Positions 57,052 to 64,000 of a stretch of 64,000 nt of DNA are shown here, in pieces. Origin of the DNA: Streptomyces sp. NBC_00654 (GTDB taxonomy: Bacteria > Actinomycetota > Actinomycetes > Streptomycetales > Streptomycetaceae). Every line of letters starts with the position of its first letter. The first letter of the stretch is position 1. Location of the stretch: positions 2,976,001 through 3,040,000 of the forward strand of contig NZ_JAPEOB010000001.1 in assembly GCF_026341775.1 (NCBI RefSeq), read 5' to 3'. The translations under genes were made by a program, and so were the position numbers. The notes beneath the pieces are model-generated. The model was not told where the DNA came from, made no database searches, and saw only the letters and a list, made by a program, of their open reading frames with translations.

Positions 57052-57903
57052 GTGCCGCTCGTCAGCGCCTCGGATGTCGCCACCCCCACCTGGTCCGCCC
57101 TCGTCGCGGACACCTACACCCGGCTGGAGGCGGTCTCGCCCCTCGTGCGCATCGCGGCCGGGGACGGCGAACGGGAACACGAGGTCCGGGATACCGGTGG
57201 CGGCGACACCGGTGCCGGGGGTGCCGACGACTGGGTCCGGGGGAGCCGGATCGCCGCGGAACCGGAGCGGGTGGAGCACCTGGTGGATGTGGAGGCGGAG
57301 CGCATCCGGGGGGTGTATGGGCAGCCGCCCCGGAGGGATGTGGCCGCCACCTGGGCGCTGCAGCGCTATCTGTTCACCGCGTGTCTGACGCTCAGCGGGC
57401 CCTGGTATCTGCAACGCCGGGTGCCGTGGCTGCCGTTGGACCGGATCCGGTACGCGTGGCAGAACCGGGCCTTCGCCGTCCGGCCCCTGGGGCTGACCTG
57501 TCTGCCCGGCGACCGCGCGGCGGCTCTGCCCGGTGTGCGCGTCCTGTCCGGCGAGGAGGCCCTGCGCGCGGAACTGCGCGCCTCCGTCGCCCGCCAGACC
57601 GGGCCGGTGCTCGACGCGTTCCGGCCGCTGGTGCGGCGCAGGCCGCGCGCCCTGTGGGGCATGGTCACCGATCAACTGGCCGGTGGGATCTGGCACATCG
57701 GGCGGCATCTGGGTGAGGAGGCGGCCGCCACCCGGGCGGCGGACACCCTGCTGCCGGGCAACACCGCTCCGTACATGGGCGGCGCGGGTTTCCGCCCTTC
57801 CCCGGACCCGGACGGCGGGTACACCCGTACCCGCACGGGCTGCTGTCTGTACTACACGATTCGCCCCGACAGCCTCTGCGCGACGTGCCCGCGCAGCTGT
57901 TGA
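57052..57903 (+). CDS. FhuF-like ferric siderophore reductase (2Fe-2S)
   Basis: Cytoplasmic or membrane-associated iron-sulphur protein releasing iron from imported siderophore, 283 aa, GTG start. The C-terminal cluster motif TGCCLYYTIRPDSLCATCPR has the CC-x10-C-x2-C spacing of the FhuF family. The upstream part carries AYTCRLT-like helices (QRYLFTACLTLSGPWYLQRR). It is the first gene after the iron box. Confidence 0.85.
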   Translation: MPLVSASDVATPTWSALVADTYTRLEAVSPLVRIAAGDGEREHEVRDTGGGDTGAGGADDWVRGSRIAAEPERVEHLVDVEAERIRGVYGQPPRRDVAATWALQRYLFTACLTLSGPWYLQRRVPWLPLDRIRYAWQNRAFAVRPLGLTCLPGDRAAALPGVRVLSGEEALRAELRASVARQTGPVLDAFRPLVRRRPRALWGMVTDQLAGGIWHIGRHLGEEAAATRAADTLLPGNTAPYMGGAGFRPSPDPDGGYTRTRTGCCLYYTIRPDSLCATCPRSC

Positions 57904-57977
57904 ACGGCCTCCCGCCGCCCCCGGCGGGGCCGGTGGCGACCCCCGCACCCGTGCACTTCGACCGAAGGGTATTCGCC

Positions 57978-58154
57978 ATGCCGCGTGCTCAGTTCATGGG
58001 CGGTGCGATCGGCCTGACCTGTGCTCAGAGGCCCGCCCCCGGCGGCGACTCGGCCGAACCCGGCGCCCGCCACGACATGGTTCCGGGACTGCTGCCGCTC
58101 CGCGAAGCGGGAGCGCCCGGTATCCCCGCACTCCCATCCGGAGGATCCCGATGA
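57978..58154 (+). CDS. Possible small coupled ORF (58 aa)
   Basis: ATG preceded by GAAGGG at good spacing; the frame ends in a TGA overlapping the next start as ATGA, the usual sign of translational coupling. The product (PRAQFMGGAIGLTCAQRPAP...) has no recognisable domain and is Pro/Gly-rich. It may be a coupling leader for the hydroxylase rather than a functional protein. Confidence 0.35.
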   Translation: MPRAQFMGGAIGLTCAQRPAPGGDSAEPGARHDMVPGLLPLREAGAPGIPALPSGGSR

Positions 58155-59647
58155 CGCCCCGACCGGAAAAAGAGCCCCTCGATCTGCTGGGGGTGGGTGT
58201 GGGGCCCTTCAATCTCTCGCTCGCCGCACTGGCCGACGGGGTGCCCGGCCTGCGTGCCGCGTTCCACGAGCAGCGCGCCTCATTCCACTGGCACCCGGGC
58301 CTCCTCATCGAGGGCTCCACGCTCCAGGTTCCCTTCCTGGCCGACCTGGTGAGTCTGGTCGAGCCGACCAGCCCGTGGTCCTACCTCAGCTATCTGAAGA
58401 ACCGTCAGCGGCTCTTCCCCTTCTACTTCGCCGAGCGTTTCCACATCCAGCGCTCCGAGTTCGACAGCTACTGCCGCTGGGTCAGCGGCGCGCTCGCCTC
58501 CACCCGCTTCGGCCACCGGGTGGACACCGTGGCCTGGGACGCCGCACGGGGGTCCTTCGCCGTCGGCTTCACCCGGCTCGGCCCGGACGGAGAAGAGCTC
58601 GCGGCCGGCCTCGCCCGCGCCCGCCATGTCGCACTGGGCGTCGGTACGGCGCCGTACGTCCCCGAGCCATTGCGGGCCCTCGCCGAGGACCCGGGCTCCC
58701 TGGTGCTGCACTCCGCCGACTATCTCGCCCACCGGGACCGGCTGATGGCCGCCCGGCATGTCACCGTCGTCGGCTCCGGCCAGTCCGGCGCGGAGGTGCT
58801 GCTGGACCTGCTGCGTTCGCGGCCCGGCGGGGGAGAGGGGCTGACCTGGCTCGCCCGGACCCCGGCGTTCGCCCCCATGGAGTACAGCAAGATCGGCCTG
58901 GAGCACTTCACGCCCGACTACACCCGCTACTTCCACGGCCTGCCGCAGGCCGTCCGTGATCAACTGCTGCCGAGGCAGTGGCAGTTGTACAAGGGTGTCA
59001 GCGGGGAGACGCTCGGCGAGATCCACGACGAGCTCTACCGGCGCAGCCTCGACGGAGGCTGGCCCGATGTCACCCTGACACCCGGTATCGAGGTCATCGG
59101 CGCCGACGCCACCGGCAGCGGGCGCATCGAACTCCGCGTCGAGCACGGCCGGCAGGCCACCCGGGGCCGGTTCGGCACCGACGCCGTCGTGCTCGCCACC
59201 GGCTACCGGGAACGGCCCGTCGACGGGCTCCTCGCCGCGCTGGATCCCCACATCGTGCGCGACGGGGCCGGCCGCCCCCAGATCGACGAGGCCCAACGGC
59301 TGGTGCTCGGAGGGGAGATCGGCGGCTCCGTCTTCGTACAGAACGCGGAACAGCACACGCACGGGGTCGGCAGTCCCGACCTGGGCCTCGCGGCCTGGCG
59401 TTCCGCCGTCATCATCAACGCGCTGACCGGCAAGGACACCTATCCGCTGCCCGAGCGCACCGCTTTCACCACCTTCGGTCTCGGCGGTGGGGACCGTTCG
59501 GGAGCATGCGGCGGCGCCACCGAGCCCGTGGCCACGCCCGGCACGGCCGCCGGCCCCGCTACCGCCACCAGCCGTGCCACCACCCCTGCCGCCGGCCCCG
59601 CTACCGGCACCGGCCCCGCTACCGGCACCACCGGAGGATGTCCGTGA
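58151..59647 (+). CDS. Siderophore amine N-hydroxylase (IucD/DesB-like)
   Basis: FAD/NADPH N-hydroxylating monooxygenase making hydroxamate precursors, 498 aa. FAD site: LLGVGVGPFNLSLAALADG; substrate region STLQVPFLADLVSLVEPTSP; NADPH site VTVVGSGQSGAEVLLDLLR; and the ATGY motif VVLATGYRERPVDG. The last 50 residues are an added Ala/Thr/Gly/Pro tail containing a duplicated GPATGT unit. Substrate (lysine, cadaverine, putrescine or other) cannot be read from sequence. Starts ATGA with the small ORF and overlaps the synthetase by 4 bases. Confidence 0.9.
   Translation: MTPRPEKEPLDLLGVGVGPFNLSLAALADGVPGLRAAFHEQRASFHWHPGLLIEGSTLQVPFLADLVSLVEPTSPWSYLSYLKNRQRLFPFYFAERFHIQRSEFDSYCRWVSGALASTRFGHRVDTVAWDAARGSFAVGFTRLGPDGEELAAGLARARHVALGVGTAPYVPEPLRALAEDPGSLVLHSADYLAHRDRLMAARHVTVVGSGQSGAEVLLDLLRSRPGGGEGLTWLARTPAFAPMEYSKIGLEHFTPDYTRYFHGLPQAVRDQLLPRQWQLYKGVSGETLGEIHDELYRRSLDGGWPDVTLTPGIEVIGADATGSGRIELRVEHGRQATRGRFGTDAVVLATGYRERPVDGLLAALDPHIVRDGAGRPQIDEAQRLVLGGEIGGSVFVQNAEQHTHGVGSPDLGLAAWRSAVIINALTGKDTYPLPERTAFTTFGLGGGDRSGACGGATEPVATPGTAAGPATATSRATTPAAGPATGTGPATGTTGGCP
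59552..59629 (+). repeat. 18-bp tandem repeat inside the hydroxylase gene
   Basis: GGCCCCGCTACCGGCACC at 59594-59611 and 59612-59629, with a one-mismatch copy at 59552-59569. It encodes the Gly-Pro-Ala-Thr-Gly-Thr tail of the protein. Confidence 0.85.
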
Positions 59648-61542
59648 CCGCGTACATAGACCCGCAGCCCCATCCCGCCGTCGAGGAGACCGGCCCCGGG
59701 CCCGCTCGCGAAGCGGCTCGCCGGGCCGCCGTCACCTGGCGGGAGGCCGGAAGACAGATCACCGAGAAGACGCTCGGTGAACTCAGCTACGAGTACCTCT
59801 TCGAGCCGGTCCCGGACGCCGCTCCTGTCACCGAGGGCAGCGACCCGGCCTGGCGGCTCGAACTGCCGGACGGGGTCACGTACCGCTTCCGCGCCCGGCA
59901 CGGAGCCTTCCGCTGCTGGGTCGTCACCCCGAAGTCCGTCACCCGTCACCGTGCACATCCCGACGGTACGGAGTCCTTCGCCGCGGCGGACGACCCGCGC
60001 ATCCTCGTCACCGACGCCCGCCGGGTCCTCGGCCTCACCGGAATGCGCCTCGCCGACGTCCTCGGTGAGCTGACCGCCACCGTCTCCAACGAGGCGCTCC
60101 GCCTCACCGTCCCGATCACCGCGGCCGAACTCGCCGCCCTGCCCTACGACATCGCCGAGGGGTATCTGCCCGGCCACCCGCGCATCGTCGTCAACAAGGG
60201 CCGGGTCGGATTCTCCGCCGCCGACCGGGCCCGGCTCGCCCCCGAGGCCCGTACACCCTTCGCCGTCCGCTGGGCCGCCGTCCACCGGGACCTGGCGGCG
60301 TTCCGCTCGGTGGCCGGGCTCGACGCGGCCACCCTGCTCGCCGAGGAACTGGACGAGGCCACCCGGCAGGCGTTCGCCGAGCGCCTCACCGACAGCAGCG
60401 CCGCCGCCGGCACCGACCCGACCGACTATGTGTGGATGCCGGTCCACCCCTGGCAGTGGGACGAGATCGTCGGCACCCTCTACGCGGCCGAGCTCGCCAC
60501 GGGCCGCGTGGTGCACCTCGGGGACTCGGCCGACACCTATGTGCCGCACCAGACCGTCCGTACGCTGGCCAATGTCAGCCACCCCGCCCGACGGGACGTC
60601 AAGACCGCCTGCTCGGTGCGCAACACCCTCGTCTACCGCGGACTGAACTCCGCCGCCACCCTCGCCGGGCCCGCCGTCACCGAATGGCTGCTCGGCATCC
60701 ACGGGAACGATCGGCTGCTGCGCGAGGAGTACCGTTTCGATCTGCTCGGCGAAGTCGCCGCGGTCTCCGTCACCCACCCGCTCCTCGGCACCCTGGAAGA
60801 GCTGCCCTACCGCTTCCACGAAACGCTCGGCGTCCTGTGGCGCGAACCGCTGCGGACCCGGGTCGCCCCCGGCGAACGCGCCGTGTCGCTGGCCGCGCTT
60901 CCCTACCGCGACCACCGCGGCGACAGCGTCCTCACCCATCTGATCCACACCTCCGGCATGGCGGCCGAGGACTGGTTCGGCAGGCTCTTCGACCTGATCC
61001 TCACCCCGTTGCTGCACTGGTTCCACCGGTACGGTGTCGCCTTCTGCCCGCACAGCCAGAACCTCGTCCTGATCACCGACCCGGACGGCCGCCCGCTGCG
61101 TGTCATGATCAAGGACTTCGCCCAGGGCGTCGACCTCGTCGACACCGAACTTCCCGTCCACGACACGCTCGCGGAGGAAGCCCGCACGGACATGCTGCGC
61201 TGGCCGGCGCCGCTGATGGCCCAGTCCCTGTTCTCGTCCGTCTTCTCCGGCCAGATCCGCTTCCTCGCCGAGATCGCCCACGACGACCTCGGCCATTCCC
61301 GCCCCGCGATGTGGGAGCAGGTGCGCACCGTCGTCCGCGCCTACGCCGACCGCTTCCCCGAGGACGCCGGGCGCTACCCGGACCTCGACCTGTTCGCCCC
61401 GGACGTCGAGCGGGTGTGTCTCAACCGGGAGCACCTCGCGGGGGAGGGCTTCGAACGCGTCGACCGGGACGAGGAGTTCGATGTGCGCTTCGGCCGCGTA
61501 CCCAACCCGCTGGCCGGTCCCGACCCGGAGGGCGCCTGGTGA
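59644..61542 (+). CDS. NIS siderophore synthetase (IucA/IucC family)
   Basis: NRPS-independent synthetase joining amines or alcohols to a carboxylate via adenylation, 632 aa. Typical motifs: GHPRIVVNKGRVGFS, VWMPVHPWQWDEIVG, THLIHTSGMAAEDWFG, and FCPHSQNLVLITDPDGRPLR with MIKDFAQGVDLVD. The GTG start at 59644 sits 6 bases after GGAGG and overlaps the hydroxylase stop (GTGA); the in-frame ATG two codons earlier abuts the ribosome site. Overlaps the next gene by 4 bases. Confidence 0.92.
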   Translation: MTAYIDPQPHPAVEETGPGPAREAARRAAVTWREAGRQITEKTLGELSYEYLFEPVPDAAPVTEGSDPAWRLELPDGVTYRFRARHGAFRCWVVTPKSVTRHRAHPDGTESFAAADDPRILVTDARRVLGLTGMRLADVLGELTATVSNEALRLTVPITAAELAALPYDIAEGYLPGHPRIVVNKGRVGFSAADRARLAPEARTPFAVRWAAVHRDLAAFRSVAGLDAATLLAEELDEATRQAFAERLTDSSAAAGTDPTDYVWMPVHPWQWDEIVGTLYAAELATGRVVHLGDSADTYVPHQTVRTLANVSHPARRDVKTACSVRNTLVYRGLNSAATLAGPAVTEWLLGIHGNDRLLREEYRFDLLGEVAAVSVTHPLLGTLEELPYRFHETLGVLWREPLRTRVAPGERAVSLAALPYRDHRGDSVLTHLIHTSGMAAEDWFGRLFDLILTPLLHWFHRYGVAFCPHSQNLVLITDPDGRPLRVMIKDFAQGVDLVDTELPVHDTLAEEARTDMLRWPAPLMAQSLFSSVFSGQIRFLAEIAHDDLGHSRPAMWEQVRTVVRAYADRFPEDAGRYPDLDLFAPDVERVCLNREHLAGEGFERVDRDEEFDVRFGRVPNPLAGPDPEGAW

Positions 61543-62930
61543 ACCCGGGCCCACGCCCGGCGGCCGCCGCCTTCTGGCAGCGGCCGACCGGCCCGCGCAC
61601 CCTCGCGGCCCGTGCCGGGGCAGGGGCCACGATCCGCGAGGAGCTGGCCGCGCGGGCGCCCTCGAGGCTCACCCTCCTCGCTCCCGATCCGCACGCCCGC
61701 TTCGCCGCCGTCGACCTCGACGGAGCCTTCGCCCTGGAGTCCGTGCTCGACGACGGCTACGGCGCCTGCACCTATCTCTGTGCCTGGACCGTGGAGCGCG
61801 GTACCTCCTCGGCGCCCGAGCTCCAGCGCTACTACGGCACCTACTCCGACCTCGTCCTGCGCCCGGACCCGGCCACGCTGCTGCCGCAGCCCGACCCGGG
61901 TGACGGCCTCGCGGAGGAGGGCAGCTGGTACGTCGTGTGCGACGCGGCCTGGCCGGACGGCCGTCCCGTCACGGTCGCGCCCCGCACTGTTCTGCGACAG
62001 CGGCTCGCAGCCGCCGAGGCGCTGGGCATCGTGCCGTCCGTCGGCCTGGAGCACGAGGTGACATTTCACCGCGCCGACGGCTCGCCCCTCACCGCCCATG
62101 GCATCGACTACGCGCTGGGCGGCACGGAGAACCTGGCCCCCCTGCTGCGCGAGATCCGTTCCACGCTGCGCGGGGCGGCGCTGGGAGTGGAGTCGGCGCG
62201 CGCCGAATGCCACCCCGGTCAGTACGAGATCGTGCTCCGTCACCGTGACGCGCTGGCCGCCTGCGACGACGCGATGGTCCAGCAGACCCTCGTACGGCAG
62301 GCCGCGGCCCGCCACGGTGTCACCGCCTCCTACCTCGCGGCGGAGGGCCCGGGGCAGGGCAGCTCCTGCCATGTCCACCTCTCGCTGAACGACGTGGACG
62401 GCCACAATCTGGGGCCGGGCGCGGGCGACCCGCGCCGCCCGGGCCCGCTCCTGGGAGCGTTCCTCGCCGGAGTGCTGCGGGCGGCGGGAGACCTGACCCC
62501 GATCTGGGCGCCGACCGTCAACTCCTATGTGCGGCTGCGCACCGGCGACTTCGCGCCGACCTCGGTCCGCTGGGGTGCCGACGACCGCACCGCCGCCGTC
62601 CGGCTGGCCGGTCACGGACCGTCCCTGCGGCTCGAATGCCGGTTCCCGGGGGCCGACGCCCAACCCCACCTCGCCGTCGCGGCGTTGCTCGCCGCCGGAC
62701 TCTCGGGCATCGAGGACGGCCTCCCGCTTCCCCCACCGGGCAAGGAGCAGGACCGGCTGCCCACCACCCCCTGGCAGGCACTCGACCGGTTCAGCACGTC
62801 CCCGCTCCCGGTACGGCTGCTCGACGCCGAACTCGTCGACCACTGTGCCGCTCTCTTCAGGGCGGAGCTGGACGACTGGTGCGACGGCGTCACCGACTGG
62901 CAGCGCCGCCGCGGAGCCCTCAGGTCCTGA
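61539..62930 (+). CDS. Glutamine-synthetase-family ligase in siderophore operon
   Basis: ATP-dependent glutamate-amine ligase fold, 463 aa, like GlnA3/GlnA4/PuuA. Conserved pieces: GLEHEVTFHRADGSPLT, AECHPGQYEIVLRHRDALAA, SSCHVHLSLNDVDGHNL, WAPTVNSYVRL, LRLECRFPGADAQPHLAVAA. The GTG start overlaps the synthetase stop (GTGA), so it is made with the siderophore enzymes. It is probably not the housekeeping GS. It could ligate glutamate to an amine in the siderophore or feed the pathway. A perfect terminator follows. Confidence 0.85.
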   Translation: MNPGPRPAAAAFWQRPTGPRTLAARAGAGATIREELAARAPSRLTLLAPDPHARFAAVDLDGAFALESVLDDGYGACTYLCAWTVERGTSSAPELQRYYGTYSDLVLRPDPATLLPQPDPGDGLAEEGSWYVVCDAAWPDGRPVTVAPRTVLRQRLAAAEALGIVPSVGLEHEVTFHRADGSPLTAHGIDYALGGTENLAPLLREIRSTLRGAALGVESARAECHPGQYEIVLRHRDALAACDDAMVQQTLVRQAAARHGVTASYLAAEGPGQGSSCHVHLSLNDVDGHNLGPGAGDPRRPGPLLGAFLAGVLRAAGDLTPIWAPTVNSYVRLRTGDFAPTSVRWGADDRTAAVRLAGHGPSLRLECRFPGADAQPHLAVAALLAAGLSGIEDGLPLPPPGKEQDRLPTTPWQALDRFSTSPLPVRLLDAELVDHCAALFRAELDDWCDGVTDWQRRRGALRS

Positions 62931-62987
62931 TCACCGAGGCCGTCCGGGCCGCCCCGGCCCCGTCGAGTGCCCCTGTCCGGAACGGGG

Positions 62988-63024
62988 CCGGGGCCGCGCG
63001 GTGGGTGTCACCGTGCGGCCCCGG
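62988..63024. terminator. Terminator between the siderophore operon and etfA
   Basis: 16-bp arms (62988-63003 and 63009-63024, one G-U pair) with a 5-nt loop, between convergent genes; then a GT-rich tract (63030-63080). Confidence 0.85.
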
Positions 63025-63084
63025 CCGGGGTGGTGCTGTGGGTGGTGCTGTTGTGGTGGTACGTGTGTTGGTGTGTGGTGGGGG

Positions 63085-64000
63085 TCAGCCCTTGCGGGTA
63101 TTGATCTCCTCGGTGAGCTGGGGCACGACGTCGAAGAGGTCTCCGACGATCCCGTAGTCGACGAGGTCGAAGATCGGGGCCTCGGCGTCCTTGTTGATCG
63201 CGACGATCGTCTTCGAGGTCTGCATCCCGGCCCGGTGCTGGATCGCGCCGGAGATCCCGGAAGCGATGTACAGCTGCGGGGAGACCGACTTGCCGGTCTG
63301 CCCGACCTGGCTGGAGTGCGGGTACCACCCGGCGTCGACCGCGGCACGCGAGGCACCGACCGCCGCGCCGAGGGAGTCCGCGAGCGCCTCGATCAGCGGG
63401 AAGTTCTCCGCCCCGTTCACCCCCCGGCCGCCGGACACCACGATCGCGGCCTCGGTCAGCTCGGGACGCCCCGTCGACTCCCGCGGCGTCCGCGACAGCA
63501 CCCGCGCCGCCGTCGACAGGTCCGAGAACTCCACCGCCAGCTCCTGGACCGCACCCGCGGCCGGAGCCGCCTCGACCGGCGCCGAGTTCGGCTTCACCGT
63601 GATCACCGGAACCCCCTTCACGACCCGCGACCGCGTCGTGAACGACGCCGCGAACGCGGACTGCACCGCGACCGGACCCGCCTCGCCCGCCTCCACGTCC
63701 ACCGCGTCCGTGATGATCCCCGAACCCGTACGCACCGCGACCCGCGCCGCGATCTCCTTCGCCTCCGCCGACGACGGCAGCAGCACCGCCACCGGCGACA
63801 CCGCCCCGAACGCCGCCACCAGCGCGTCGACCCGCGGCACCACCAGATAATCCGCGAACTCCGGACCCTGCGCGGTCAGCACCCGCACCGCACCGTGCTC
63901 CGCGAGCACCCCCGCCGTCCCGGCCGCACCGGCACCCACCGCCACCGCCACCGGATCACCCAGCCGCCGCGCCAGCGTCAGCAGCTCCAGCGTGGGCTTA
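63085..64000 (-). CDS. etfA: Electron transfer flavoprotein alpha subunit (partial)
   Basis: FAD-carrying subunit that passes electrons from acyl-CoA dehydrogenases to the respiratory chain. The gene continues past the window end: the frame is open to base 63999 ([20 protein letters not shown]). The C-terminal FAD domain is intact: [69 protein letters not shown]. The etfB gene should lie upstream, outside this window. Confidence 0.93.
   Translation of the reverse strand, partial: KPTLELLTLARRLGDPVAVAVGAGAAGTAGVLAEHGAVRVLTAQGPEFADYLVVPRVDALVAAFGAVSPVAVLLPSSAEAKEIAARVAVRTGSGIITDAVDVEAGEAGPVAVQSAFAASFTTRSRVVKGVPVITVKPNSAPVEAAPAAGAVQELAVEFSDLSTAARVLSRTPRESTGRPELTEAAIVVSGGRGVNGAENFPLIEALADSLGAAVGASRAAVDAGWYPHSSQVGQTGKSVSPQLYIASGISGAIQHRAGMQTSKTIVAINKDAEAPIFDLVDYGIVGDLFDVVPQLTEEINTRKG

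Overview
The window is high-GC (roughly 70% or more) actinobacterial DNA. GTG/TTG starts, purine-rich Shine-Dalgarno sites, GTGA/ATGA gene overlaps and long antisense open frames all fit a Streptomyces chromosome. Every call is from reading the sequence; nothing was searched against a database.

Region 1 (0-11.4 kb) is ordinary chromosome: a DUF6278-like protein, a four-gene glutamate-type ABC importer (gluABCD), a frameshifted remnant of a CocE/NonD hydrolase, an L,D-transpeptidase, gamma-glutamyltransferase with a TTA codon, a GH75 chitosanase, a divergent methionine aminopeptidase / XRE regulator pair around a palindrome, a leaderless PPOX-type flavoenzyme gene and a proline-rich protein of unknown role.

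Region 2 is a reductive pyrimidine catabolism locus split in two. The left part (11.7-17.8 kb) has beta-ureidopropionase, a class III aminotransferase, a secreted phosphodiesterase and dihydropyrimidinase. The right part (45.4-48.1 kb) has an LLM flavin/F420 oxidoreductase and an NCS1 nucleobase permease. The two catabolic operons on the left share an ~80-bp upstream module ending in a perfect TCTACG-TG-CGTAGA palindrome.

Region 3 (about 17.9-45.3 kb) lies between the two halves and looks like an inserted aromatic polyketide island. Its core (32.5-43.7 kb) has the angucycline gene order: MarR-like regulator, PgaE-type oxygenase, TcmI-type cyclase, KS-alpha, KS-beta, ACP, C9 ketoreductase, didomain aromatase/cyclase, and a PgaM-type oxygenase-reductase fusion with an internal start, followed by an LLM oxidoreductase and an MFS exporter. 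The left arm (18-32 kb) has a TetR regulator with two matching operators, a P450, three atypical short-chain dehydrogenases, a methyltransferase, an Rrf2-regulated MFS pump, a SnoaL-like protein and three LuxR regulators related to LAL proteins but lacking the ATPase part. There are no glycosyltransferase or deoxysugar genes. A truncated IS5-type transposase sits at the right edge.

Region 4 (48.1-64 kb) has a secreted LolA-like protein, an amidase, monomeric isocitrate dehydrogenase, an SPFH/NfeD-like pair, a lipoprotein and a lipoate ligase. It then has an iron-box-controlled NIS siderophore operon (FhuF-like reductase, small ORF, N-hydroxylase, IucA/IucC synthetase, glutamine-synthetase-like ligase). 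The window ends inside etfA.
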